A stretch of DNA of 64,000 nucleotides from Monilinia fructicola (taxonomy: Eukaryota > Ascomycota > Leotiomycetes > Helotiales > Sclerotiniaceae): the NCBI GenBank assembly GCA_008692225.1, contig VICG01000004.1:868501-932500 (forward strand). Direction: 5' to 3'. This document shows, piece after piece, positions 48,261-59,677 of this stretch. The notes beneath the pieces are model-generated. The model ran no database searches. It was given only the letters and a program-made list of their open reading frames with translations, and was not told the origin of the DNA. A program made the position numbers and the translations under genes. How positions within the stretch are numbered: position 1 is the stretch's first letter; the number at the start of each line of letters is the position of its first letter.

Positions 48261-49223
48261 CTACCTTCCTCCCTTCTTCTCACCACCAACGCCATCCCGC
48301 AGCTGATCTCTAGATTCCTCTCCCACCTCAGGTATATAAAGCCTCATCACATCTCTCACATACGACATGTCCATTCCTTTCGAAATAGCATCCTGGATTC
48401 CTCTGTTCATTCGGTGGATGTATTCGGGATTTGGGGTGGAGGGAGCAGTTCGGTGGAGGTCAATGTAGGTTAGTGCTCGGACCTGTGGTTTGGCGCCATG
48501 CTCCATTCCGGAAGGTGAAAAAATGAGGGCAGAGAGGCGGGAAGACAGACCGGATATGGAAAATGATTGAGAAGGAAGGCGAGTAGGTGGCAGTGAAGCT
48601 GGAGGGGAAGGAGAGGCGGCGGAGGAAGAACACGACGAAGAAGCAGAGGATGATGATGGTGATGATGATGAAGAGGAGGAGGAGGAGGGAAGGGGCGAGG
48701 GAAGAGTCGATAGGAGGGTGATGGGGAGGTAGATCTTCGTGTATGCGAAGGGGACCCCTTCGTTCCTATCGAGGGCGCTTTCATCGGCGGGGGTGAGGGT
48801 GTAGAGGAGCCCGTAGACCTTGTTTGGGGGGGGGTTCTCGGGGTCCTTCTCCTTCCTTCGTTCGCTTTTGGCTTCGGTCTTCACGTCGCCTCCTTTCGCT
48901 TTCTCTCTCGCGCGCTTTCCGCTCCGGTCGATCCTGATTCCGGTATCTGACGCTGTTTTCCCGTCATCATCCGCGGCATTCCCTGGGGAGATGGGCCCCG
49001 ATGGGTGGGGAGGCGCAGGCCCTGGATCGTGAGGGGGGTCGGAGACAATATTCGCGTAGCCCCTTTGGTTGATGATCCATCTGTACCCCTGCAGAACACC
49101 GAGGCCATAGTAAGTGGAGTTGGGACAGCGGGCTTTCATCTGGGTGAGGGAGAGGTTGGAGCCGTAGGCGAAGTACAGGGTTGGGGTCTCGGGGCCGCTT
49201 GCGGGACTGGAGAGGGAGGACAT
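48261..49223 (-). CDS. Gamma-glutamylcyclotransferase-like protein (AIG2/GGCT fold)
   Basis: Single-exon 320-aa protein. The N-terminal signature LYFAYGSNLSLTQMKARCP is the substrate-binding loop of gamma-glutamylcyclotransferases, which release 5-oxoproline from gamma-glutamyl compounds. NKVYGLLYTLTPADESALDR followed by NEGVPFAY carries the expected catalytic Glu. Two insertions set it apart: a charged Lys/Glu/Pro-rich stretch of about 65 residues after the first strand block, and a long Ser-rich low-complexity tract (about 48600-48720). The C-terminal part, RALTYIDLHRT...EYIHRMNRGI, is family-like. Frame intact. Exact substrate unknown. Confidence 0.85.
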   Translation of the reverse strand: MSSLSSPASGPETPTLYFAYGSNLSLTQMKARCPNSTYYGLGVLQGYRWIINQRGYANIVSDPPHDPGPAPPHPSGPISPGNAADDDGKTASDTGIRIDRSGKRAREKAKGGDVKTEAKSERRKEKDPENPPPNKVYGLLYTLTPADESALDRNEGVPFAYTKIYLPITLLSTLPSPLPSSSSSSSSSPSSSSASSSCSSSAASPSPPASLPPTRLPSQSFSISGLSSRLSALIFSPSGMEHGAKPQVRALTYIDLHRTAPSTPNPEYIHRMNRGIQDAISKGMDMSYVRDVMRLYIPEVGEESRDQLRDGVGGEKKGGR

Positions 49224-50023
49224 GTTTTGTGGGTGTGGAATTGGGGTGCACGTGGGCGGGCGGCGGGGATATCAATGCTGAGAGTGGGATTGGGAATGGA
49301 AGGGGGTGGGTGGTGTGTGTGTCGAGTTGGAATGATGCAGGGGTGCTCTGCGGTTATTTATACTCCAGTCGTGCTTGTCATCCCGCATGTAGTGAATCGA
49401 TGGGAGCTCGTTCAGGATGCGAGGAAGGTGAACAAAGGCCAAGAACTAGGTTGCGTTTTTATCACAAAGAATTGGTACGACAATTGACTGTGGTTCTTTG
49501 TGACACCGAGGAGCGAAAGCGAGCTGCGCGGAATAAGTTTGCTGAGATTAAACCTAGGGATTTGGAAGTATGGCAAGGTCATCATCGTATATCGATTATA
49601 CTGGCATCCGTTGGCATGATATCCCAGTCCTTTCTTTGCATGAGAGGGCGATTAGCATGCTGCAATATGTATTGAAGGGCGATGGACATAAAGAGACCTT
49701 TCGAGCCCACGAAAAAACCGGTAGTAGACCCTGGAGAACTTCGAGATACGGATGTGAGGAAGTCCGATACCTACCAAGGTAGGTCTTCCTTCTCTCAGGA
49801 CCTGATGCGTGGAATGTGCATAGCGTTCTCGACAAAACCACCTACCAGAGAAAGCGACAGCGTGCTGCTCATGTCTTTCGCAAAACTGCCTCACACGATT
49901 CGAGCCAATGATATTACGAAAGTCGGTTATCTTGGTTCACGCTACAAGTTTCGTGAATAGTGAATCCTCTCATAACGGATGCACGAAACCAGCCAAAATC
50001 TCAGATCATTGTGCTCATTGCGA
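49224..50023. other. Intergenic, no supported gene
   Basis: About 800 bp. Several short ORFs on both strands, none with domain features. Includes the promoter side of the GGCT-like gene. Confidence 0.4.
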
Positions 50024-50224
50024 TCACAAAACACAAAAGAGCACTGTATGAGTATTTATTGTCACTGCATTCTCGTGTTGAGATTGGGTAATTTGCTCGC
50101 CTGCTGCCTTCCTTGAATGTAGCTGCCGTTCCTCACGCTCCTTCTCCGCCATATAAGCTCCCCCTTCCAACCCCCCGAAACTAGAAGGCAACCTAGCAAG
50201 TTGATTTGCGGGTAAATTGCTCAT
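50024..50224 (-). CDS. Small hypothetical protein, 66 aa
   Basis: Not recognised. The open frame MSNLPANQLARLPSSFGG continues with EKEREERQLHSRKAAGEQ. The regular Glu/Arg/Lys pattern of the middle looks like a real amphipathic helix, while the last about 20 residues (TINTHTVLFCVL) look like non-coding sequence, so the true gene may splice near 50090. It sits 232 bp downstream of the F-box-like gene on the same strand. Could be spurious. Confidence 0.35.
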   Translation of the reverse strand: MSNLPANQLARLPSSFGGLEGGAYMAEKEREERQLHSRKAAGEQITQSQHENAVTINTHTVLFCVL

Positions 50225-50455
50225 CTTTGATACTATGGGCGAGTATTTCCTTTGCTTGCCATGACCTCCATCTTCAAGCGGATAATGCCATTAGACTTTT
50301 TGACAAGTCTTGTATATAGTCTTGGTGGAACGATGTCTCGAAAGGCTTCTGCGCTTAGACTTATTTTTTACTCAACATTGTTTCGCTGCCTAGTTATAGC
50401 TTACATATGCGTGATAGCAGAATCATATTTTACCCACTATGCATAGATCCTTAAC

Positions 50456-51592
50456 TCAAGAGCAAACAATACCACGAACACTCTCTGCCATTTGTTCAAC
50501 ACCATCAAGATCCGGGCCATAAGTCTCTAGATCAAAGCTTTTAAGTCCCCTTATACGACTAAGCCTGATAGCGTCCAGCATCCCCTCCAAATATTTACGA
50601 AAACGCACATCGCCTCTTCTAAAACCGGGGTAATGCTTCACTAGGTTGAGATCTATCCTCACCCTTAAACTGACCAACCCCTTCATGCTTGCTACCATTT
50701 CTAAACACTCACTCCATCTTAAATGCATCCTCATTGCGACAGCCATGCGCGGACCTTCAATAGCAATCGAGTCATCGGACGCAAACATCGATGCGTTGAC
50801 ATCTATCTGTAGATGTTTTATCGTGTTAAACCTTGTGGGAATGATGGTTTGTGAAAGGTAGAGTAATGTCTCGGGATTGTTGATGTCGAATATGTTGCGG
50901 GAATAAAGAATAGGAATTCCTTGAAGGTATAACTGGCGACACGTGCGTAGAACAGCGAGGCAAGAGTCAGATGGTGTGTAGAACGGGAAGGGGGGTGAGT
51001 TGTTGTAGCGCATCCATTCATGGGCCATGAACTCTCGACGTTGCGGAGAGGGAATGCAGGTGCGTGCAAGATCGTATTGACGATTTGCTGCATGATCGAG
51101 GATATGAAACTGCTTACAGCTAACATGGCCAAGTCGTTGTCGGCATTGGATTATGTGGAATATGTTCCCACCTAGAACGTCTAGTAGAATCAACTCGAGG
51201 ATTTCAGATGGTAGTTGGAGAAAGCTTATTCGCATGTTTGGATCTTTCTCTATTTTTCTACCAGTAAGAACCTCAGCCATACTCCTCCGTCGGCGTCGTT
51301 TGACTGATTCGGGAGATAGTTCTCTTTTTCTCGTCTCTTCTAATGGCTTAGGTTGATCTTTGATCTTCCTTCTACGAGCTTTGGACATTTCTTTTCTTTC
51401 CACCTCCTGGATTCGGTGAGTACCACATGGCTCAAAGCCTCCAATGCATGCGACAATAGGGAAACAGGCGACTTCAGCCAGGATAATGAGGACTCTGATT
51501 ATAGGAGCGGGCCGTCTTCGGTATGTCATTCTGATAAGTGATTTATGGAGGCGGGCTTTGGATGTGAATATGGAACAAATCGATATATCCAA
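50456..51592 (-). CDS. F-box-like (DUF7730-type) protein
   Basis: Single-exon 378-aa protein. The N-terminal part is basic (KARRRKIKDQPK; KRRRRRS) with a hydrophobic stretch VLIILAEVACFPIVACIGG that could be a membrane anchor or mark a wrong upstream start (an alternative ATG begins MSKARRRK). The core FLQLPSEILELILLDVLGGN, then LAVLRTCRQLYLQGIPILYS and NTLF-like sequence, is the usual layout of a large fungal family with F-box-like starts; such proteins often act in ubiquitin ligase substrate choice, but no partner can be named. Frame intact. Confidence 0.65.
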   Translation of the reverse strand: MDISICSIFTSKARLHKSLIRMTYRRRPAPIIRVLIILAEVACFPIVACIGGFEPCGTHRIQEVERKEMSKARRRKIKDQPKPLEETRKRELSPESVKRRRRRSMAEVLTGRKIEKDPNMRISFLQLPSEILELILLDVLGGNIFHIIQCRQRLGHVSCKQFHILDHAANRQYDLARTCIPSPQRREFMAHEWMRYNNSPPFPFYTPSDSCLAVLRTCRQLYLQGIPILYSRNIFDINNPETLLYLSQTIIPTRFNTIKHLQIDVNASMFASDDSIAIEGPRMAVAMRMHLRWSECLEMVASMKGLVSLRVRIDLNLVKHYPGFRRGDVRFRKYLEGMLDAIRLSRIRGLKSFDLETYGPDLDGVEQMAESVRGIVCS

Positions 51593-52562
51593 CAGTTGTC
51601 AATCCAATCCAATCCAATCCAATCCTGAAAGCTTTCACTGGGTTTTCAAGATGTGGATATTCGACTATGGACTCATGCGAATGACTTATGCACAATTGAT
51701 ATATCAAAAGGTGCGATGTTTCGAATAAAATGTAGGCTTCAAAAAGATTGGATGTATCAAGTGCAATCCAACACCTCTCGCTTGGGATTCGGAAATATTG
51801 CTATGATTATATCATAGACTCCTGGTGAGATTAAAAGCATTAAAGAACATTGAGCGAAATGATGTGGTGATGCGGCACTACGTTTCATTTGATGCGAATA
51901 CAGTAAGCCAGCCATTGGACGTCTACGTAAGACGGCTGATGACCCGGTGGAGATAAGTATCTAGACATTAAAAGGGTTTGTTCAGCCATTTCTCAACATA
52001 ATCTTCTCCCTCTCTCTATCTCACTACTCTGCCAATAATTGTCTCTCAAACCGAGGAAGCCTCCAGATGGGCGAGAATAGGTTCAATAAGCCACGCCTAC
52101 CCTACGATTACTATACCCGTCTCAACAAGTACTCCCTCAAGCTAATGAGGATTCTAATGCATGTTCATATGATTTGAGAGAATATACTCTGGGATCAAAC
52201 GAGATTTCAGCTTTGAATCAACAGATTGCTCTCCTAAAATGTATGGGAAATAACCTTGGATGCAGTAGAGATACAACCAACACGCTATGAACTACATAAC
52301 AAAAAAGGTGCTGAAATTACTATCAGACACATCTGCAGAGAAGTATTAGAAATATTTATATAAAAAAGTCATCAAATTGTGAAGTTTTCGAGAAGTGAAA
52401 GTGTTGGCCCACTACTGCCCGAAATAGATGTGTGGCGTAAAAGTAACTTAATTCTAATGTCTAATGTGGCGGTGCATTGACCTCACTCAGCCTTAGACTT
52501 TTTTGGAGCCCTGAGTTCCGCCTCGCAACCTCAAGATTGTAACAAACATATACATCATCAAA
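51593..52562. other. Divergent intergenic F-box-like/CWC2
   Basis: About 970 bp between divergent starts, expected to hold both promoters. No gene or RNA recognised. Confidence 0.45.
51600..51625. repeat. (CAATC)n pentamer repeat
   Basis: Five CAATC units just upstream of the F-box-like gene start. Confidence 0.8.
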
Positions 52563-53800
52563 ATGGCCGAAGTTGAGATTACAAGCCCTCCCACCATGGC
52601 GCCAACGATTGACGCCCCGGAAGAAACCTCTACGGCTCTTACTACTACCAACAATGAACCAGGCGCACCCGCCGAGCGCAAAGTTAAGAAAATCATCCGT
52701 CGAAAAAAGCGTCCAGCGCGTCCACAAGTCGATCCCTCAACTATGAAGAGCGAACCTCCTCCACAAACCGGTACTATTTTCAACATCTGGTATAACAAAT
52801 GGTCTGGTGGTGATCGGGAAGACAAATATTTATCAAAGACAGCTGCTGCGGGACGTTGCAACATTGCAAAGGATACTGGATATACTAAGGCCGACAAAGT
52901 GACAGGCAGTTATTTTTGCTTATTTTTCGCAAGGGGAATTTGTCCAAAAGGCCAGGAATGTGAATATCTACATCGATTACCAGGAATTCATGATATGTTT
53001 AATCCGAATGTGGATGTTTTTGGTCGGGATAAACATTCAGATTATAGAGATGATATGGGAGGCACTGGAAGTTTCATGAGGCAGAATAGAACCATTTATG
53101 TGGGAAGGATACATGTCAGTGATGATATTGAAGAGATTGTTGCACGGCATTTCGCGGAATGGGGCCAGGTTGAGAGGAGTAAGTCTCCGCTATATCTTCT
53201 TAATGAGGCAATGAATATATGCTAATATGTGCTAGTCCGCGTTCTGAATACGAGAGGTGTCGCTTTCATCACCTATTCAAACGAGGCAAATGCTCAATTC
53301 GCGAAAGAAGCAATGGCACATCAATCTTTAGATCATAGCGAAATTCTGAATGTGCGATGGGCGACGGCAGATCCTAATCCAATGGCACAGGCACGAGAGG
53401 TACGGAGAATAGAGGAACAGGCTGCGGAAGCTGTTCGGAGGGCGCTGCCTGCAGAATTTGTGGCTGAGATAGAAGGACGTGACCCAGAAGCACGAAAACG
53501 CAAGAGGATAGAAGGGGGTTTGGATTAGCGGGCTATGAGGCCCCCGATGATGTTTATTTTGCCAGAGGTGCCAATGCGGTCAACCCAGTTGGTAGACAGG
53601 GCCTGGAACTAGAGGAGGAGCAAAGACTCATGCTCGAAGCGGATGCCTATGAGCAGACGGACCAGAAAGAGGAGAGTGGAGGTATCTTTTCGAGTAGTAC
53701 CCTGGCAGCATTAGAGACTGCCAAGGGGTCGATCGTAACGAAGCCAAAACCAACAGCACCGGCAGGACCATTGGTAGCTTATGATAGCGATAGTGATTAA
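52563..53800 (+). CDS. CWC2: Pre-mRNA splicing factor Cwc2 (Prp19/NTC component)
   Basis: Contacts U6 snRNA and the intron in the spliceosome active site. Exons 52563-53178 and 53236-53800. After a basic leader (KVKKIIRRKKRPARP) come the Torus region (FNIWYNKWSGGDREDKY, GRCNIAKDTGYTKAD) with a CCCH finger FARGICPKGQECEYLH, and an RRM (TIYVGRIHV to GVAFITYSNEANAQFA). C-terminus ends LVAYDSDSD. The frame breaks at 53514-53518 (GGGGG): IEGG then GLAGYEAPDDVYFARG, repaired by one more G. The gene lies 186 bp from the convergent UREF end. Confidence 0.94.
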
Positions 53801-53986
53801 GTGGAGGATGAACGGAGTTCAGGGGTCTATCAGATAGTATGGTCATATTTTACTGTATAATATCCGGTCGTTTAGACGAGCTGAAATCAAGTAGCATCGT
53901 CTCAATTTCGAAAACGGAAATAATGAACAAAATAAAAGCAATTCATACCAGAATGGGGTTGTGTTCTGCATGATTTCAGTATAGTA

Positions 53987-55132
53987 TCAACTATTGAAAA
54001 TTCTCGAGTAGAGCATCTCGTGCCTTCCAATCCATAAATCCATGACTGGTACACTCTGACCCGCATCCTCAACCTTGGTTTCCCATTCCCTCTTGATAGC
54101 ATCTTTGATCCCCAACTGAACCTCCCCACTAGCCAAGATCTTCTGTGCATGATACGGCCCGAACATGCTAGCCCTCACGGCGGCCGAAAGTAAGGCTTTC
54201 ACATGACTTAACATAAATACATATGCAGTCTGCTCTAAACCCATCCCTACAGTCGATGCAATGGTGCCGAATAGAGGCGCGAGATGAGCAGATATGGGGG
54301 GTATTTCTCCGGAGGTACTTTTAGGAGCCGAGGAGGTTGATTTCAGGAGTAGGGAAAATTCCTTCAAGACAAGCACGCCAGCCGCGGAGGTGGAGCTAGA
54401 GGGATCGGAAGATAGAGCAGCCGAAAAGGATCGATCCCAGATGGATAACAAAGCTCTTCCCTGAGCAATCGAAGCACGTCGTCCTACGGTACACATGATC
54501 GATGCGTCTTGAGCATCATCTAGATCTATCAGATCTCTGGGACTTCGATACGCAGCGAGTACGAATGGGAGAGTCGTAGATGCATAGGATGAGAGGGAAA
54601 ACGTGAGGAAATCCGGGAATGATGATTTGGGTTTGGTGTGTGCCAGATAGGACTCTAGGCCGCTACTGAAGGCAAATGAACCGAGCGGGAGCGCGGAATC
54701 AGAGAGTAAGAGGAGAAAATGATTTGATCCGGGGGAGAGAAGGACTAGAGCTTATTAGGGGGGGTTTCTTGAGGAGGTGTAGTGTTTCTCACCATCATTG
54801 GTAGGGAAGCTATCAGTGGGATGTCTAGGCGATGAATTCGAAGCGGATGAAGTTCGATTGGCTAATCGGGCTTTCGCAGCTTCTAATCGCTTCTCCAGTT
54901 CTTGAATCTCATCTTCGATACCCCGAGACTCATTCGCTATATCCTGAGACTCCACTTGAAGACTCATTGGGATATCATTCCGTCGGGCGTATGGTGGGAG
55001 TGCGAGCCGATAAGGATGTCGATTTGACAAACTCGATGCGGCTCTAAGCTTATTTAAAGTGTGGCTGTGGCTGTGGCTACTACTAGAACTAACCTTACGT
55101 ACGTAGACTGGAGATTTAGCAAATCCAACCAT
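53987..55132 (-). CDS. UREF: Urease accessory protein UreF
   Basis: Works with UreD and UreG to load nickel into urease. Exons 54793-55132 and 53987-54750, frame intact, 367 aa. The hallmark is LLLLSDSALPLGSFAFSSGL followed by ESYLAH. The helical body continues (LDDAQDASIMCTVGRRASI; HLAPLFGTIASTVGMGLEQT; HVKALLSAAVRASMFGPY) and ends LYSRIFNS. Fungal-type N-terminal extension of about 110 residues with a His/Ser tract (SSSSHSHSHTLNK) that might bind metal, plus a short coiled coil (EDEIQELEKRLEAAKARLAN). Assignment is firm; a role of the His tract is a guess. Confidence 0.93.
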
Positions 55133-56181
55133 TTATCAAATAAACGGTTTCATCTTTTGAGGTTTGAGGTGACTTCGGTTCCTTGTCATTAAGTTTAATC
55201 ATTGGTGGAACTTTATGGCAAATGTTGGCGCCATCTCACTCATACCAACCCGCCTCCCAATCTCATCTAACATACATCTGCATATTTTCAATCTATTATT
55301 GGGACTTTGTTCGTCAAAATAGCAACCTGGGAGGCTGAAACTGACCAAATCCTATTCATAGGGCTTTGCTACCCCGTCCAATGCTTATCAAATCCATGAT
55401 TTATGTGTATTGATATATATATCTAATTTTATTTTGGATATCGGATCGTGGCAAGTGAGATGCTCTCAAGTTTCGAACTTTTATAGATGAGTGCAGAAAT
55501 TTTTGTCAAGTACCTCCCCAGGCAATTGCGGATTGTTTGGTTGCTGTTTGAGCGGCTAATATTTTGGATTGTAAAATCATAATGTACCACAACATGAATC
55601 ACATACATGTTGTCAAACTGGCTGGAGTTGCTTACCTAGTACTTACTCAACAGAGTGACGGTGTAGGTCGTCGGGTATGTATCCGCCAAGGCAACACTCG
55701 TTAAAATTTGGACCACAGATCCACTTCGAGGAAGGAGTTCAAATCTCATATACTCAATATAAAGTCACATATGTACTTTTGTCATTTCTTTGCATGCCCA
55801 ACCAATCGCACCGCATCAAAATTTATGATATGACTCGATATTTCGCATCTATACTGTCGGTAGTCTACCGATTTTGGGATAGTGTGCGAAACGCCGTGCC
55901 GCAATCCTTCAGTAAGGCTTCTCACAGGCTGTGTTCGTTGAGGCAGGATTGCTCCTATGGAATTGTCACCTTGCTCTATGTCCAACCCTGCTCTGAACTA
56001 TAATATGCAACAACATGGCAATGCTTGGTTTCAGTCTGTTGATCTTGACTCATTTCCCTGTCAAGCTCTGTCCAGCTCGAACTATATAGTATTCAGTGTA
56101 CTCAGACAAGTGGTTCGCTCTCATCCTGTTTATATCAAAATACTTTAATATTCATAATAATTAGCACCTACAAAAACCAAA
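55133..56181. other. Divergent intergenic UREF/MARVEL
   Basis: About 1.05 kb. ORFs up to 108 aa without features. Expected to contain the two promoters. No RNA gene or repeat recognised. Confidence 0.4.
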
Positions 56182-56806
56182 ATGATCGTCACACTAGCAC
56201 TCCGTGTCCTCCAGGTACTCCCCTCTCTGGATTTTTGTGTCTTGAAAACTGTTTCATTGACCTCATCTAGTTGCTATTTGCTGCCATCGTTCTGGCATTA
56301 TCTGTGATATTGATCAAAGATTATGGGCCGGGTACCTCGTGGTCTCTGATCTCTTACGGTGCTTTCTGTGGTGGAGCAGCAATTGTCATTGCCGCCATTG
56401 GGGTTGTTGCTTGTTTTTTGGAGGCCCTACAGGGCATCATAATGCTTGCTCTCGATGGCCTCGCATCGTTCTTCCTCCTAGCCGGTGGAATTGTAAGTGA
56501 CTTCACGCCATCTTGGCCTCTCAATGATTGCTAAAAGACTTTCTGTTGCAGGCATACGCGGCAACTATCAAAGTCGGTAGCTGCTCTAATATAGATTACC
56601 TGAGTAATCATAACAACCCATTCGTCCCCGGGCCCGGCAAGACCTACCCTAGTGCTCAAGCTGCGTTTGACGACGTGAAAGCCAGATGTCAAGAAACCCA
56701 AGCTAGTACGGCATTCATCTGGTTCACAACAGCGTGCTTTATTGGAACGACCGTCATTCATTTTTTGGGCAGCAAACGTGGCGGCGGCGCAGCGAGTTTC
56801 CTTTAA
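56182..56806 (+). CDS. MARVEL-domain membrane protein
   Basis: Four-helix membrane protein of the fungal MARVEL/Nce102-like type, often at plasma-membrane microdomains. Exons 56182-56214, 56271-56492, 56552-56806 give 169 aa in an intact frame. Helices: LLFAAIVLALSVILI; YGAFCGGAAIVIAAIGVVAC; IIMLALDGLASFFLLAGGIA; FIWFTTACFIGTTVIHFLG. The loop GSCSNIDYLS with a second Cys (KARCQE) is the usual extracellular Cys pair. Ends KRGGGAASFL. First exon encodes only 11 residues. Confidence 0.85.
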
Positions 56807-57302
56807 GCTGTTGGAGGGCGGGCGGAGGATAAAAGGAGGCATAGGGATGCAGTGGGATATAATGACAGATGTAAAACGATGGGAACTGTGATATCAACGG
56901 CGTTTATATGAGTTTCGGGATGGAATGTTGATACTTTGTCGGGTTGTATCAAGGTGCGTGCTGGTTATTCTTACCTTCCATTTGAAGGAGAGGTAACCTC
57001 TTTTCGACCAGAAACAAGTAATATATTGATATAGATATATATATTGCAAGTGTATTATTCAACAGCCAATTCATTTTAACCACATTTACTCGTTCAACGG
57101 TACTTGTCTGGTGGTTTGCAATCCATAGATCACTGGTTGAGAGTCCTGAGACCCATGTGACTGCTCAACTTATCGTGGCCATCGACGTGGAAGTTGTTTT
57201 CTAGTCACAATTCAAGAATTCAAGCTCTATGTCGGGCATAGTGGGCCCGAGAATGAACAGGCGGGAAGTTTTGCCATGACAGAAAACGACTCTTTCTGAT
57301 TT
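56807..57302. other. Intergenic, no gene
   Basis: About 500 bp; a TATA-type AT run (57020-57045) is the only notable feature. Confidence 0.4.
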
Positions 57303-58383
57303 ATGGCCGATACTAACGGACGCGCACTGCCGATTCGGAATGTAAGGCAAGACAGGGCACTGGCTCTTCCAATCGCAGAGGCACCTCCAAAAGTAGGGCT
57401 GCATCGAAACCTAGGAAACCCAAAGCATCCAAGGCTTACACAGATGTTAAGATGACCACCAAGAAAAGAGCAAAAAGTCCCAATCCGCCTAAAAATCAAG
57501 TCAAATACAGTACGTCCACTCACAAGGAATCATATTACCCAAACCCTCCCTCAAAGGTGACCATTAACCAAGCACTGGTACCAGTGAGCAGCAATTCGGG
57601 TGTAGCGAATTCAGGAAGAGCCAGAATTGCCCCTGAAGTCATTAAGCTATATGATTGTGCTTTAGGTAAAGTTGTGGTTAACCATCTCTATTCTCCGATG
57701 CTCAGATATAGTCACGACTATTGTAGTCGAGCCACCTCATATTTTATTACGAAAGGTTCAAAGACCTTTGATCTACGCTGTGACAAAGATATGACAGAGG
57801 CGTTGGAAGAAATATTGCTCGGAGGCTCAGGCATTGAATGTCTTACGATTCAAGAGGTCAAAATTATGGGTCTCAAGAACAACCATTACGCTTTCCAGCT
57901 CAAGATTTAAGCTGCTCTGCTGGACCTCCAAAGGTATTGAAGCCGAGCCAAAGCGGATGGGAAACATTGGGAAAGGCCATTTTTAAAAACCAATTTGGCT
58001 TTCCAAGAGACGAAGTGTTATGTATCTCAAGCATTACTTCCATGTACGCGCGCATGAATTTGACCGAAACAAATACAAACAGGTGAAAAAGTACGGATGC
58101 CGACTTGTTGGCCTGTACAGAACCAAGAGAGGTCACATTTCAAAACCGATGACTGAAAAAGATGCCCTCGGACCTCGATGCCCTTGAGGGCATCTTACCG
58201 TCAGATTCCCAGTCGAATCCCGAAACGTTCATACTAGATTGCTCTCTTGCTATTGTACCTGCATTTATTTTGGCTTACAAGGAGATTTCAGGATCCGGAC
58301 GACTTTGGAAGCTGCTCCATGAATCTGACCCGAGAAGGTCATCAAAGCAACGAATCCAGATGACTTTCGTCTGTCAGGTTTGA
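57303..58383 (+). pseudogene. Broken hypothetical gene, at least four frame changes
   Basis: Coding-like sequence in three frames: MADTNGRALPIRN, then a basic stretch (GTSKSRAASKPRKPKASKAY) leading to ALVPVSSNSGVANSGRARI and TFDLRCDKDMTEALEEIL; then LKPSQSGWETLGKAIFKNQF; then YFHVRAHEFDRNKYKQVKKY followed by GCRLVGLYRT; then DLDALEGILPSDSQSNPETF. No plausible introns link all blocks. No domain recognised. Four breaks in about 1.1 kb, in a gene with no known family, point to a decaying gene, although assembly indels as elsewhere in the window could also explain it. Confidence 0.45.
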
Positions 58384-59677
58384 AATATGGATCCCGCAGA
58401 ATTACATGCTATCTTATGATTGAAAGTGGAGGGTGTGAGATTTTGTTTATATACGAGGACTACGTTATGGGTCTGCCTTCGAACTGACTTCATCACGTAA
58501 TGGTTCCACCGCAATATTGCGAGCAAGAAGTTGAGCTGACGACAATACAACCAATGTGTCCCGACAATGTGTCATTTTATTGAGTTGTCAGAGCATGACC
58601 TGAAAACAAAGGTAGGAAATGCATTGACATTAGTTCATATATAATGTTGGTGTGCTGGTCGCATTGAAAGTTTGGGATATGGTCGCCTGAAATAGAATAG
58701 GAATATTAACCTGGATGGTTGTGGAAATATATGTTTTATATAACCACCATTGCATGGTTTGATTGTACAATAAATCCAACTTTGAGACGTAACAATCTGA
58801 TGCAAGAAAAATGCATTTTGGCATTATCTGAATTAGGAATATGTAATGATACGCTGTCACCCTACGCACCAGGGAAGATATTATTCTGATATTTCTGCTT
58901 GCCTTGGACTTTCAAGTACTTTCATCTCGTCTCAATTGCACGACGAGACTGATAAACAAACATCTGAAGGCCAAAGGAGATTAACCACCTAACACAGGAG
59001 TTTGGGGAGCAGTCCGTTGACGAGGGCTCTTGATTCTTGGGTCCATTTAAGGCATAGAAAATTTGAGATATTCGATCTTCATGTAGCATTAAATGTTCGG
59101 GCATTGTATTGCATGGCCCACTAGGTACCGTCATCTGTTGAGAGCAGTGAGCATTGCCAATGAGCAATTGGGTTGGGCCTCGCAACAGACACTAGAATAC
59201 CCCATGTTCCAAGTTGATATCTGGAAATATAATTGAGATATTACATTGTCATCTTGCGATTTCAGAATGCATCCTTAACTAGTATCCTCTAGCTTTGAGA
59301 GTGATTGGATAATCGTCCTTAAGGTTGCTACTGCTTCCAAGGTTGTCATATTCCTTCAAAACGGATTGAAAAGAGAAATGGAATATGAATGGTGTAGATG
59401 AATCTATGGCAGAATTCGATACAGATAGATACAGGATATTGTCAGATACCTAGGAGATAGAATCTGAGAGTTTGAGAGAAACCGGGTCTGGTATTAGTGG
59501 TAGTGATAGTAGTTATTAGTAGTAGATACCTGAATCTAGTTTTCATTGATTTCATCAAGTTCACCAAAATCACCGCAAGCTCGGCATCCCGGCAAATTCC
59601 ACCGAACAACTTCAAAGTCATCAACACTGAGAAGTTGAAGCTCATATCTCTACACCCATACACCTCACTATCTCGCG
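58384..59677. other. Intergenic, no supported gene
   Basis: About 1.3 kb, AT-leaning. Short ORFs only. The last 200 bp are probably promoter and leader of the DUF1770 gene, with a TAGTAGTAG-like run near 59500-59525. Confidence 0.4.

Noticed and set aside
57303..58383. Transposon remnant
   Set aside because: No terminal repeats, target duplication, or reverse-transcriptase, integrase or transposase motifs seen.
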